The position numbers and the translations under genes were made by a program. Positions 1 to 12,258 of a DNA stretch of 64,000 bases are shown piece by piece. Below the pieces are notes generated by a model that was not told the origin of the DNA, did no database searches, and saw nothing but the letters and a program-made list of their open reading frames with translations. The stretch's first letter is position 1, and each line of letters begins with the position of its first letter. This DNA is from Coleophoma eucalyptorum (taxonomy: Eukaryota; Ascomycota; Leotiomycetes; Helotiales; Dermateaceae): assembly GCA_026120035.1 (NCBI GenBank), contig JALRME010000009.1, positions 682,001 through 746,000 on the forward strand, written 5' to 3'.

Positions 1-1604
1 ACGAAAAGTGGAATGCCAGTGGGCCGATGATGAGTGAAGTCCGCAAATTCGCATCGCTTGAAGCTGCCCAGTCCTCACTACCCGTCGGTGGTGTTTCTCC
101 CCTAGCTACATCCTGCCATCTTAAGGCTCTCCTGGGAATAATGGTACGACTTTTCGTACCTTGCCGGGTCCCCATTGCCAGATGACATATGAAGAACTTT
201 GTGGGAGACCTTTTCCCAACTCTGCGATCCATACACCATTTAAGGTCGCGAACATAAGCACCTCGCCTTTCCTACCACCCTCTTTTACTTCTCGGCTGAG
301 CTGTGCCTCCTTTCTATGTTCCCTGTGTGGATATCGTAGCGTCATCATCAACGGGGCACCTGGTTAGGAGGAATGAAGGGGGTTGCACGTGACAATCATG
401 TTCTTAAAACCTGAATTATCGCGAAGGTTAAGGGGCCAGAACAGAAGATGAGACAGCCTCTTCCTTTCCAGACAAGGATTCCTAGGCAGATCCTCCGAGG
501 GAATTGAATAAATGGAGTTCACGAAGAACAATTGTAAAAGATGTACGGCTCGACTTTTGTTCAAGAACCCACCCTCTCGTGGCACGAAATAGCTAGTATG
601 CAAAAGTAGACGTCATCTGTACGTGAAGCTTTCTCGACCTTCTTGGCAGGGGCAACGGAGGAATTTGACGAATTCAGAAATCTTGGGTTTTGGTCCAGTG
701 TTGAGAGTCAAATCTATACCGGATTCGTGGTGGACCTTGCAAGTGCTAGCCAAAGTCTCAGGATGGATAAATCCTAATGGCTGCGGATGTGTAAATGGTT
801 ATGGCCGGCGTCGATGTACGAAGTAAGCGATGCCTACCTTAAGTGTCATTACTATGCCGGCTATGCATCTACCTGAAGCAGAGCATCGCATAACCTCATA
901 TTAGCAGAGATGATGAGTATTTTGGACTCTGGACAAACTGTACTGGATGGGTTTACACAGTCAACTCTTACCTCAAGCAATTGTCAATGATTGAAGGCTC
1001 GCCCGCTAGCGAGCATGTAATGTGAAGCGATATCTAAAACATGGACAATACACAACCATGGCACATTAGTTGTCGAAGTTTTCTGCAGAGAACGTGGGCG
1101 CGCACGGCAATTGAGCTTCTGCTTTTGGTTCCTTGCAGAGCGCACTTGTGTGTTGACTCAAGGCATTCTCCTACCAATAAGCAGCGGTGTCAATAATGAG
1201 GGTACTACACGGCAAAATGAAGGTCATGCAGACGGAAGCATTTCCCCGTGGTTTCCCCGGGAAGATATCAATCAGTATGCGTGTGGTTACAGTCGTATGC
1301 AGGAGAGAGAATTCATCGCAAACTCAGCCATCCCGCCTGTACTTTGTACAATGTACCTACTTAAGGTAAAAAAGAAAAGCCAGCCAAGCCAACACGTCGA
1401 TCACCTGACCGGCCTGCTCAGAGGGTGGCCGCGGGCTTGGGCCGGAAAACCAAAAAGTCGCCGGTAAAGATATCGCGTTTCCCCACGATTCATCCGGTAG
1501 TTTTCATCAGGTGTTTTCCACACCTGATAGCGTCGTTTTTCGAAAGCTGGAGCCAATCAGCATCGCAGATCTCCGTCTCCAGACGGCTTCCCCGTACGAA
1601 CACC

Positions 1605-1616
1605 TTATCTTTATCT
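1605..1616 (-). promoter_or_regulatory. Tandem GATA-factor sites upstream of the permease
   Basis: TTATCT occurs twice back to back, so the minus strand reads AGATAA AGATAA. HGATAR is the known target of the fungal nitrogen regulator AreA/NIT2. The pair lies about 540 bases before the start codon of a Dal5-type permease, a class often under nitrogen control. Whether it is used is inference. Confidence 0.4.
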
Positions 1617-1925
1617 CATCAGCCCAACATCTCAATTCCCGCTGTCGGGCCTGTGGACGCGGGGCGTCCAATTTCTGGCCTGAGATGATGCTCGTATGTT
1701 GGATTGTCTCTTTATCGGTCCCCATCCATTGGCTCGACCACCTCGTCTATTAAGGTTCTTGGATGGGCGATACCGGGAACCAAGAGCCACGCATAGTAGA
1801 GCAACTCTTCTCTCGCTGCGTGGATCATAGTGTGTGTCCTTCAAAAGCATGTGTCTGCGAAATGAAAAGTCTTCAAGATAAGGGCTTCTGGTAAACCATT
1901 GAGGTAATTCCGGTGTTGATGAAAG

Positions 1926-1933
1926 TATATATA
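1926..1933 (+). promoter_or_regulatory. TATA box of the MFS permease
   Basis: A TATATATA run lies about 225 bases before the chosen ATG, followed by a C/T-rich leader. The position fits a core promoter with a long leader, which supports the start at 2158 over an upstream in-frame non-ATG opening. Confidence 0.4.
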
Positions 1934-2157
1934 CAGAAGTAGGTCCCCTCTCTGGTATTGTCCTCTCCTTCTATATACTCAGCGTCGATTGCCTTCCCTT
2001 CCCCCCTTTGTCTTCTTCGCCTCACCAACGGTTTCTACCGTTGCAACTTGCTTATCCATATTCGGCTACACTCCACTGGCACGTCCCTATCGTTACCTTC
2101 ACTACGACAGGACCTTGTCGCTTAATTGCCATCGAAGCCATTGCCATCAAAGCCTCA

Positions 2158-4045
2158 ATGGCTACTAGCAAGACTCTATCGCCCAGCATCAGCTCACGGG
2201 GCGAAGCTATGGATTCCAAAACTGCGTACGAAATTAACCAAGATACGGATCCCGAAGCACCCCGCGATACACTTAATGAGCCTGCATACGTGGTTGATCA
2301 TGCAGCAGAACGTGCTCTCTGCAGAAAGTTCGATTTCCGACTGCTCCCAGTGCTGGCTGTGATGTACCTGTACGTTGACGTTTGCGCTTTTGCAACTCGT
2401 TATATAGCTAATCATTGGCAGTTTCAATGCTCTAGATAAAGGCAACCTTTCAAAGTAAGTAGGAGTGGCCTTACTTCTTTTGTCGGATGCTAACATTCTC
2501 AACCTAGCGCAAAGACAGATGGAATGGATACAGACCTTGGGTTTAAGGGAAACCAGTACAACATTATCCTTAGTGTCTTCTACGTCCCATATGTTCTAAT
2601 GGCTCCTGTTTTGGTGAGTAACAGATGTATTTCCATAAGAAGCTGTGAATGCCCTGAATCATATCTGATATCACATCGAGTGAGGGTGATATCTCTATGC
2701 TTCAATTGAATTCCTTAACCCTTACATCCTCAAATTGAACGCTTTCTCTAACCATATCCCAGGGAATGGTTGGCAAGAAGTATGGACCAGCAAGGGTGTT
2801 GCCTCTTCTGATGGCTTCCTTCGGAAGTTGGACGCTTCTTACGGGTGAGTTTTAGTCGTCGTCACTGAATAGAACCGCCACTAACAAAATACTCCAGCGG
2901 CCGCTCAAAATTTTGGAGGCATGCTAACCCTGAGAATCTTTCTTGGGATGTCAGAAAGTGCATTCTTCCCACTAGTTATCTACTATTTGACCACTTTCTA
3001 CCGTCGAGGAGAGCTGGCGAGAAGACTTGCTATTTTTTATGCTGCCTCAAACATCGCTAATGCCTTTTCGGGGCTTCTATCCGTTGGTGTCTTCCAAATA
3101 AAGAATACTTCTCTATATCCATGGTATGTCTAGCTCTACCTCTTCTTTCAAAGATTAGTATCTGATTCGCAGAAAAGGAGGTACCTCTTCTTGATTGAAG
3201 GCGCTCTCACCTTTCTCTTCGCTATTTTCGCATTTCTATATTTGCCATCCAATGCAGGAGCCGCCAAATTCCTGACCGACGATGAGAAAGCTCTTGCATA
3301 TCACCGAATCCAAGTTGATTCATCCTCAGTTGTCAACGAGGAGTTTAACCTCCGAGAATCTCTCAAGATCTTCAAGCAGGCTTCCACTTATGCCTTTCTC
3401 GGAATCGAAGTCTGTCTCGGTGTACCCTTGCAATCGGTGACCCTCTTCCTCCCACAAATTGTAGCTCGACTCGGCTACAACAAGATAAAGACGAATCTGT
3501 ACACGGTAGCGCCAAACGTCACTGGAGCGGTCATGTTGCTTATCTTAGCTTTCAGTTCTGATTTCACGCGTCTTCGAAGTCCCTTTATCGTATTAGGCTT
3601 CATCTTCACATTTGTTGGCTTTATAATTTACGCCACAATCGACGTGGAGCATGATATTAACCTGGCCTATTTCGCGACTTTCATGATGTGCTGGGGAACC
3701 TCTGCGCCTTCTGTTCTGCTCTCGACGTGGTACAACAACAACGTCGCCCATGAAGGCCGCCGAGTTGTTCTAACTTCCGTGGGTGTCCCGCTTGCAAACC
3801 TCATGGGTCTTGTGAGCAGTAACATCTTCTTCCCAACCTCTGCGCCGAAATACATCCCAGCCCTTGCGACTACAGCGGCGTTTGGAGCGACGGGTGCTTG
3901 TCTTGCAACACTTTTAGGCCTTTACATGGTCTTTGATAACAAGAGGAGGGACCGCAAACTTGGAAGAAAGCTTGACATCCGCGAGGTTCCCACAGAGCTT
4001 CTGAGGGATGGACCAAGTGTTCCTGAGTTCCGGTGGTTCTTGTAA
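2158..4045 (+). CDS. MFS transporter, allantoate permease (Dal5) / anion:cation symporter family
   Basis: Predicted plasma-membrane proton symporter for a small organic anion. The Dal5/Tna1/Liz1 group carries allantoate, nicotinate, pantothenate and similar compounds, and the substrate here cannot be read from sequence. Six exons: 2158-2369, 2422-2454, 2508-2613, 2763-2844, 2898-3123, 3178-4045. They give 508 residues, the usual family size. Around 12 hydrophobic segments are visible. After the second there is a motif-A-like loop (GMVGKKYGPARV, residues 118-129), and a FYRRGELARR segment typical of this family follows TM4. A long central loop separates the two halves, and the C-terminus is basic and soluble. 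ATG 2158 was chosen; ATG 2212 (18 codons later) is an alternative. The fifth intron ends at AAAAG because the earlier CAG would create a stop. The gene converges on the chitinase gene, and tandem GATA sites lie upstream. Confidence 0.88.
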
Positions 4046-5063
4046 GAAGAAAAGTTTGGTTGTGATCGATGCGTTTTTTCACTGGTTCTGTTTAGATAGG
4101 GGCATTAAGCGAGCATTTCTCTATGGGCTTTGGGATGTTAGCTAGAACTTACTATATCCTCACATATAGGTGTATATACCCTTTAAAGTATGTCTTTTTT
4201 ATCCTTTTCACCTACCTAAGACTCCATGACATGATTCGCAGCCGTGTACTCCTGTAGTTTTCTCATAAAGTTTGTCATATCCGTCTGATTCGCAAACCCA
4301 CTCATCCCTGGGGCATTCATGTCATACCGTGCTGAAGACACCCACCGCTCCAGACCATCATAGCGTCGAATACACACAGTGACACTTATATCCATCCCTT
4401 AACTTGGATATCAAGAGAAAACGGGAGAAGAAAAGAACAGATATACGCGAGAATTGGGACGAGGCCTTCAGATTCTCGCAAGTTTGTGCACCAAAAAGAA
4501 AAAAAAAACATACTCGAGAACCGAAATGGTGGGTGTCCTATGTCGTGAATCATAGTGACACAATATTCTCTCTGGCGTCTGGAACCTGTATCTGGCAGAT
4601 GGGCAGGAGGGGGGGGGGGTTGAGAAACTAGGCATGGATGGGATGCTATCCCACGCGAGGCGCGGGTGGATTGGTGGGCATTGTATCAAACCCACGTAAG
4701 TTCTTAGCAGATAACCAAGGATGGTGGATCCGAAGAGCCTAGGTGAAGCTGGTCGATATGGAGTAAGATTCGAAGTCTGTATTATAGGGGCGTCAGGTTG
4801 CACTGCAAGTACCGCGGGTGTTTTTAATAGGAGTAAATAAGGAAATCTTTGAAATCGTTGTCAATCATGTCCTCAGTTGTTCTGTTGGGGAAAATCCAAA
4901 TCCTGTTGCATGGAGATTAAGTAAAAACTATGAAGCAATCCTTTTTTAATTTATCCTAAAAACGGCTTGGTATAATACAGATATGTCTATGCTTGGTTGT
5001 GTAAAATATGAATAAGACCATCTCAGATGATAGTCATAAGGTCCTATACCTTACAATGCCGCT
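4046..5063. other. Convergent 3' intergenic region with a G11 tract
   Basis: This is the shared 3' region of the permease (+) and the chitinase (-). No gene was found. It holds an A-rich run near 4490-4510 and an uninterrupted run of 11 G at 4609-4619. The remainder is A/T-rich, as expected for fungal 3' untranslated sequence. Confidence 0.6.
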
Positions 5064-6782
5064 TTAGTTGCTACCCTTATGCCTTCTCAAGTTACGAGAG
5101 GAAAGTGCCTCGGTGGTGTTTGTGGTACTCAAACTGTTAATTCCATCACTGATAGCCAAGATATGGCTGTTGTCATAAGTATCCTCGCCCAAGGACCAGC
5201 TCATCACGCCACCGAGGCCCTTCTCAGCTACGATTTTAGAGAACTTCTCCGCAATAAATGTGGGCGTATCCCAAGTCCAGAAGATATTAACTGTAGAGTC
5301 CCAGAAGTATTCACCGCCACGTACTGTGTCCGAAAGAGCGCCAGCTTGAGCGCGTTCCCATGACGAGGTTATATCTATCCCAGTGCAATTTCCCCATCCA
5401 AATTGGCATCCCGTACCGCAATAGTCACTAGTTGAGCCACTAAAGAGTAGTTTAGCATGAATTCAGAGATTATTTGTATATCTGATGCTTACCAGTATCC
5501 ACTAGAGCTACAGCAATAGGTTTCGGGGCACATCAGTTCAACGGCTGCGCCACAAGAACCATCGGTTGAAGTAGACGCGTTAGTTGGGACTGGCTGAGGA
5601 TCCATGTTGGCAGGCTCAAAGGTAAGCGCCCCAGATGTACCCAAGTCATTCCCATCAGCATCTTCCATGGCTACAGTGGCACATCCAATGGGATTAGTGC
5701 TGCAATCGGAGGTCGGGTCAGTAGTGAACCATTTCGCGTAGAAAGCGAAGCCCATTATGGCTTTGGAAGCGGGTAAGCCCATGGCGAGATATGCATCTAC
5801 TGCATCTAATGACCCTTGAACGTCTGAGTGATGCTTGGTGACGTTGTCTCTTCGGTTCATCAAATCGTAAGTCATTATCTAGAGGGCCTGGTTAGTATAT
5901 CCATTGAAGCGTCTCAAATTGAACATACATGGAAGTAGTCGACTGTAGACGCAAGTCTTGGGACAGTGGCATTGGTATAGCAAATCATGTCGCGGGCCAA
6001 CCCAGGAACTGCAATAGAGAGATCCTTGTCTGTCCCTATTGCTGATCTAATGGCCTCAAGCGTGAGAGGGAAAGTCTCAATCTCGCCAGTTTTTTCGGAA
6101 TTTGGAACCTGCTTATAGTCGACACCATTTCCGCAAGGATACTCCCAATCAATGTCTAATTCCATGTTAGTTGAAACCTAACCTCACTGAGTCTCTAGTA
6201 CGTACCCACGCCATCAGCTCCAGTATCTGCAACTAAGGATGCAATGTTCTTGGCAAAGAGGGCTCGGGCTGTCTCGTTCGCGGTGGCCTCTAATAACGAC
6301 GGTTGATTAGCATAAATAACGGAGGTCTAAAGTCTAAAGTCACAAATTTTATACTATTAAATAGTATAGCAAGTAAATAAAGAGACTAGACATACCAGCA
6401 AAGTACGGGGTCCAGGTCCATCCGCCTATTTTGTTAGCAGGTATATGCATCCAGATGTAGAAATACTTACCTATAGAGAGAGTAACTTTCGTGTTGTTGT
6501 TTCCAAACTGCTCTCTGACATCGTCTACTGATATGAATGGAGTGTAATTTCCTGGCGGGTCTGTCATCAATAGACTAGGATCTGTGAAAGCGATGATAAA
6601 TTGGTTGAACGCCGACGTTACGTTCTTGCCTGGCAAGTTAGACGCGTGCCACCTAAGACTTCCTTTAGCAATGCTCCATTCCCCAAGTCCAAAAGTACTC
6701 ACTGGTCGTAGTAGACGGCATTCACAAGCTCGGCCGAAGCCTTAGCTGCAAGAAGACCAAGGATTGGAAAGGCAGGCTTCAT
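5064..6782 (-). CDS. Secreted GH18 (class V) chitinase with an embedded CBM18 chitin-binding domain
   Basis: Predicted to hydrolyse beta-1,4 bonds of chitin outside the cell or in the wall. Seven exons on the minus strand: 6703-6782, 6471-6652, 6396-6425, 6206-6289, 5929-6155, 5493-5878, 5064-5439, giving 454 residues. The N-terminus (MKPAFPILGLLAAKASA) is a good signal peptide. The early barrel strand SIGGWTW and the catalytic signature DGVDIDWEY are present, with D123, D126, D128 and proton donor E130. They are followed by MTYDLM and a late-barrel GGVMSWSLGED. Between them, where GH18 enzymes carry their insertion domain, lies a hevein-type CBM18 at residues about 307-349 with eight cysteines (310, 318, 323, 324, 331, 338, 342, 349). 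One intron falls inside this domain, and one exon is only 30 bases. The catalytic set is complete, so the enzyme should be active. Physiological role (wall remodelling, nutrition or attack on other fungi) is unknown. Confidence 0.92.
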
Positions 6783-8175
6783 TGCGAATGTCTAAAAAGT
6801 AGATATATAGATTGAAAAAACGAAAGTGGGCAACTTGAAGTTGGACAAAAAAGGAATGGACACCCAAGGATGGTTGTCGATTGTAAAAACCGGGAGCAGT
6901 ATGGAATTTATATACTAACTCATCCTAACACAGCCCACATTGATGACCCCTTCATGGTTTAAGCGCCTCTTGGACGACGACATAAAAGTCATGGCAAACC
7001 CAGCACTGTTCCATTATTAGGGACGACGAAAATCTCCAAGAAAACTTCTCTTGGGTGATGTGGGGTGATCTCTTGACAACGTTCATAATAAGGTTTGTTT
7101 CCACGAAACAGATTCATGCCTTGATGTGGATGATTTCATGGACTCACGTTGACAGGTTCAATGTTCCCCCATCTTGGAGAGTAAATACTGGGATATGTGG
7201 TCTTCATAAAGCACCAGGGTCACCACCCAGGAGTTTGATAACCTTTCGCTGATCAAAAAAGGCAATTTGAGCAACCGGGGCGTACTGTGGTAAGTAGCAG
7301 CTGAGCAAGAGCTCAGCCCGCAGGAGCATCTTGCTAGCTGCACTTTAAGGAAGACTGATCGACGGGTGCTGTTCCTCATGGCGCCACTAACATTAGAAAG
7401 CGAGCAAAGAGACAGGAAGGAAGGAGGAGCCTTTGGCTTCATCCTGTCAGCCGGTAAATGAGCGCCAGGAAGCAGTTGGATTAGACTTTCTAGAACCCCA
7501 GTCTCGGAAGGATCTCAACGACGGGTTGCCTGAACACCCGAAGTCCGAGACCACAAATTGAAATAGGAGGGAGACAAGGGACGAACTTCAATCATCAGAT
7601 AGAGTGAAGGTTGGAGCATTACGAAAGACATGTATGGGGCGACTGGGTATGGAGCATGTTGGAGATGTTGTAGATGTGTCGAGGTGCCGATGTGTCAGTA
7701 TGTCGATGTTTGCTAAAGGCACGGCGAAGAAGCATGAAGAGCAGTTTATCTATCTAACCTCTTTTAAATGTGGCCAAGGCACTTGCGTAACTCTCCGCCA
7801 CCATAAGTTTTTGTGTGAATATCGAAGCCTACTGTGTAGGTGTTGCAATGGCCGCCAAATCTATATGTGCCTACCTTATCCTTATGCAGCCATAAAGCGA
7901 GGGATGCATAGATTACTCAGGAATTCTTGGGGAACCGGGCAGCAGGACCAGGAACAGGAACGGGAATCCATTGGCGGCGACAAAGGGCAGTACTCGCCGC
8001 AGCGCCAAAAGGGTTTTAGCTCCAACAACAGCTTCCAGCTCGCGTCTCCAAAATTGTTTCTTCGCGACGGCCTAGATAGAGTGTAGCTAGCTGTGTTTGT
8101 GTCGTGAATCTGCCTGTGAGGCTTCTTCTCTTCCCCACAAACCCACAGAGGCTCTGAAGCTCATCGCCTCTCACC
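6783..8175. promoter_or_regulatory. Divergent promoter region, chitinase (-) / NIC96 (+)
   Basis: About 1.4 kb between two divergent genes. A TATA-like element (minus strand GTATATAAAT, about 6906-6915) lies some 125 bases before the chitinase start. A 160-codon open frame at 7604-8086 begins with GTG and has no recognisable composition or homologue, so I treat it as chance. No other gene or repeat is seen. Confidence 0.5.
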
Positions 8176-11100
8176 ATGTCGCTCTTTGGAAATTCAACGG
8201 CCAAGCCATCCTTGTTCTCTCCTGGGGCTTCTACCGCTTCTGCATCTCCATTTGGAGCAACGACCACCTCGCAGCCTGCAACATCCAGTCTATTTGGCAA
8301 CACCCAGACAGCTAAACCAGCAGCTAGCACGTCGTTGTTTGGGTCTGCAGGAGCTGCCCCAACTTCCCAACCACCGCAGAGCAGTCTTTTTGGAGCTACC
8401 ACCCAAACTCAACCACAATCTAGCCTCTTCGGCGCTACGACGCAGTCACAAGCTTCAAAGCCTGCATTGGCCGGCAGTCTCTTTGGCTCAACTACCACTA
8501 CACAGGCACCACAGCCGGGCAGTCTGTTTGCATCGACCGCTCAACAGCCTCAGCAGCAAGGTGCCAGCTTGTTCGGCCAGACTGCTACGCAACCTCCACA
8601 AGGATCTTTGCTTGGATCGACCTCACAGACACCAGGCCAGAATGGCAACCAGAGTGGCGCCTACTTCGATGCTATACTGGAAAAGAGCCGGAAGAGATTA
8701 CATGCAGAGACCGCAGGGGAAGATCTGCCGTCGTTGCAATTGGGACTTGGGGACCTTCGTCAGCGCATAAAGAGAATTGGCACAGGAACGCAAGAGCAAC
8801 GAGATGATGGGAGGGCTCACTACCTGCTGGCTGCTTCTGGGGTTGATCCTGGCGCGGCCATCAGAGACTTAAATCTCTTCAATGCCCAGTCATCCAGAGT
8901 GGAAAGGGTACAACCTGTCGAGTCAGTGGACACGGACGTTGAAGGATATCTAGCCAATTTGCAGTCTCAAACTACACTCAACATGATTGCTGACGGCCTT
9001 GCGCGGTCGGTTCGTGACTTCGATACGTTCTTGGAGGACAATGTAACCATGGAATGGGATGCTCAGCGAAAGCGAATCTACGAACACTTTGGCATCAAGC
9101 CACGAGATGATTTGCCAAACAATAGAGCCAACGCTAGCTTTGCAGCGTCAGCTTCAACAAACCAGGGTGGCTTTGGAAGATCAAGAAAGGGCAGAGGTGT
9201 AGCATTGAATGGATCACGCGCAGCTGGGACACCTGGGGCAAGTTTATTTGGTAGATCAAATGCGTCAAAGTCTGTCCTGGGCACTGCTGGTCCTATAGGT
9301 ACTGGACGGCAATCTCTTTTTGCTGACGTAGAGAAGAGAGTCGAGGGAAGTGGTGGTGCAGCCACTGGCCCTACAGATCGAGTCACGCGGGAGAAGCAGT
9401 CGAAATTCATCGAAAAAGTCCAGGCTCTCAACAAATCAAGAATCAACAAGCAGTCGTACCCCATTCTGGCGGAGTTCTGCAGTGTGTCTGTTCAGACAGG
9501 AGAGGCCAGCAAAAATGAAATAGCCAATTCTTATCGAGCACTTATCTCAATTCTGGGCGAGAAACCCGAGATTACCTCTCAAGCAGATCCAACTGCAATC
9601 AAAGAGCGCCAATTTGCCGATGCCTATCTTGACGACACGCCCAACTCAGCAAAGAGCCTTGCCTTGAGGAAAAGAATTCTTAGCGGTTCGACTAAACACT
9701 TGGAGAAGACCTTCTTTGAACGTCTTGAATCTTTCGTTGAAAAGAATCCTCGCGAGGCAAATCTTGGAGGCGTACCGAATATTCTTAGCAAAGTCAAGGC
9801 CTATGTTCGCATAAGGGCAGCACGCAAGAATCTGGCTCCAGATGAAGCTGATCTACAGATGCTAGGAGATGATTATCTATGGGCTCTGATCTTCTTCCTT
9901 CTTAGATCAGGACATGTGAAGGAGGCCATCGATTATGTCACTTCAAATGCAGTGGCATTCAGAGCTATTGATCGAAATTTTGCAACATACCTCACAGCCT
10001 ACAACAGTAGCCCAGATAGACGATTGCGGCGAGACCTTCAAGATCGAATTCATTCCGAGTACAATCAGCGACAACGCAACGCACCTGACAACTCCCTTGA
10101 TCCCTTCCGAATGGCTTGTTATAAGGTAATTGGTCGCTGTGGCTTGGAGAACCGCAATCTAGACGGTTTGTTACCAGATACGGATGACTACTTGTGGCTA
10201 CAATTTGTCCTTGCAAGAGAAGTTAGTCTTGTTGATGAGGTCGCAAGCGAAGTCTACAACCTTGAAACACTGCAAGAACACCTGATCCTCATTGGAAACC
10301 GTCATTTCAAGGCTGGCAGCGACGGAGCAAACTCTGGAATCTACTTCATGATCCTGGTCCTTGCTGGTCTATTCGAGCAGGCGATCGACTATCTATACCC
10401 ATTTCAACACGTGGAAGCCGTTCATTTTGCCATTGCCCTGGATTTCTACGGTCTACTTCGCGTGTCAGATCCGGCCGTAACAGACAGTGACTTTATGAGT
10501 CGTACGACCAGAGGTCAGCCCCAAATCAGCTTCGCGTACATGCTGGGCTATTACACGAGAGATTTCCGCAGTGCAAATGTGGCCGCTGCTGTTGACTATC
10601 TCAGCCTCATCTGCTTGAATAAAGATTTGCCAGGCGAAGCTGGTAAGACCCAGCTTGCAATGTGCCATGAATCTCTGCGAGAGCTCGTACTTGAAAGCAG
10701 GGAATTCGCATTGCTACTTGGTGATATCCGCGCGGATGGTCAACGTATCCGAGGTGCTATAGAAGAGCGACTTGGACTTATTGGTCTCAGTGATACGAAC
10801 ACCTTCATGCGCGCGATCACAATACAAGCCGCAAGCATTGCTGATGACAATGGCCGGACCACAGATGCGGTTCTGTTATATCATCTGGCAGAGGAGTTTG
10901 ATAATGTCATCGTCATCATTACTCGGGCTTTGAGCGAGGCGGTGTCAATACCCATCGGCCAGGACCCAATGCGACTACAGCCCCTCAAGCCTCGTGTTTC
11001 TGAGAAGAAGCAAGCGCCAGGCAGTAGCTTGAGTCTGACATCTGTTGATGATCCTGTTATTCTCGCAAAGGAAATGACTAATCTTTACGGCGGAAATCAA

Positions 11101-11599
11101 ATGTACCTTCGTGCAATCAAGGCGGAAAATAAGGACGCTTGCGGTGTCTTGTTGCAGATGAGCGAGGCAAAGGTTCTGGTCGAACGCGAGCAGTGGCCAG
11201 AAGCCATGGACGTGAGTTATTCTGATCCGCCTTTCTGGAAAAAAATAAAAAAAATTATATACTAACAAATAGCTCTAGATCATAATTGCGCTTGACATTC
11301 TTCCTCTAAAGGCCAACGGAAATGCAAGCGAGATTCGAAGCTACGCATCGAAATTCTCGTCTTTGCCCCAAGCTGTTGCTAACAATGTTCCGAATCTATT
11401 GATGTGGACAATCACTTGCTGCAACCGTGAACGCGCCAAGTTGAGCGGGGGACAATTTGGTGGAAATGATGGAACAAGACGACTGATGATCGACGACTTG
11501 AAGCAGAAGAATATGGACTTGACTACCTACACAAGTCAGTTAAGATATAGATTCCCTGCTCACCTTCACGAAGCGTTGGCCAGGGCGATCTCAGAGTAG
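8176..11599 (+). CDS. NIC96: Nucleoporin Nic96 (Nup93 family)
   Basis: Scaffold nucleoporin of the inner ring of the nuclear pore, which in yeast anchors the Nsp1-Nup57-Nup49 channel complex. Two exons, 8176-11211 and 11279-11599, give 1118 residues. The intron has a textbook branch site (ACTAAC at about 11261) and must end at CTCTAG 11278, because the earlier TAG acceptor would lead straight into a stop. Residues 1 to about 160 are low-complexity (Ser, Thr, Gln, Ala, Pro) and contain repeated SLFG and related FG motifs. The rest is the long alpha-solenoid of the Nic96/Nup93 family, recognisable from blocks such as YLWLQFVLAREV and FEQAIDYLYPF. Yeast Nic96 is 839 residues, so the extra length is mainly the FG-bearing N-terminus. 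Its promoter region is shared with the chitinase. Confidence 0.93.
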
Positions 11600-12258
11600 G
11601 ATATGCTAGGAATCCAGAGGGAGTTGGAGATATTGAAGACATGACCAGTACCTACCTAATGTATGATGAAGAGACTCCTGGGCTTGGATGCAAAAAAAAG
11701 ATATGTGAATATAGCAATTGAGACATCTCATGAAAAACCAGCAAGTCCTTAGAACTGTGTAGTCTCAAGTACTTTGTGTATAAGTCTCGCACCGCTTCGG
11801 TCAAGTTGATGCCGAGGGTATAGGAGCAGGCGGCCGAGGCTTTGTTTGACAGGTTCCAGGCCTTGCATGTCAAATGGCGTAAGGCTGCGCCGGCAATGCT
11901 CTCGCATTAACACTCGTACTTTCTCTCTTCCGGACTTTGAGCTGCCTTCGTAGCACTTTCTTTTGTCCTGCCAGTATATGTACCAGTACTTAAGTACCCA
12001 CCGCGGAGACTAAGCTAAGCTAGGGGACTGGCGGCTCCTGAGTCAAGAGGAGATGCGAATCTTCAGCGACATGACTTGAATCGAATCAACCCCCTCTCAC
12101 CCACCTATTCTCATGCCCACGGCGCAGTCCTATTGCCCTGCGTGCCCACCTGTGCTACAATTCTCCGTCTGGATGGATGGCTGTTCGTCTCCCCACATTC
12201 ACATCAGCCCGGCCAAGTACAAGCCCACTCCCATGCCAGCTGGAGTAGCATCTCCGAC
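11600..12258. other. Intergenic region between NIC96 and the bZIP gene
   Basis: This holds the 3' end of NIC96 and the promoter and leader of the bZIP gene, both on the plus strand. No gene is supported. The reading frame of the bZIP gene stays open upstream to 12076 but lacks typical coding content there, so I place this stretch in the 5' leader. Confidence 0.5.

Larger units (their letters stand above)
1..2157. other. Intergenic / upstream region, no gene recognised
   Basis: Only short open frames of 60-118 codons occur on both strands. None resembles a known family and none joins to another frame through plausible splice sites. The right-hand part is the promoter and 5' leader of the permease that starts at 2158. 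It carries a tandem GATA-type site at 1605-1616 and a TATA box near 1926, followed by a pyrimidine-rich stretch at about 1970-2030, which is common just upstream of fungal start codons. A gene whose body lies left of the window could end here, but I see no sign of one. Confidence 0.6.

Noticed and set aside
1111..1467. 118-codon plus-strand frame at the left end
   Set aside because: No ATG at its start, no recognisable motif, and no splice partners. Treated as chance.
7604..8086. 160-codon plus-strand frame upstream of NIC96
   Set aside because: It starts with GTG, has random-looking composition with many Cys/Arg/Met, and sits in the NIC96 promoter region.
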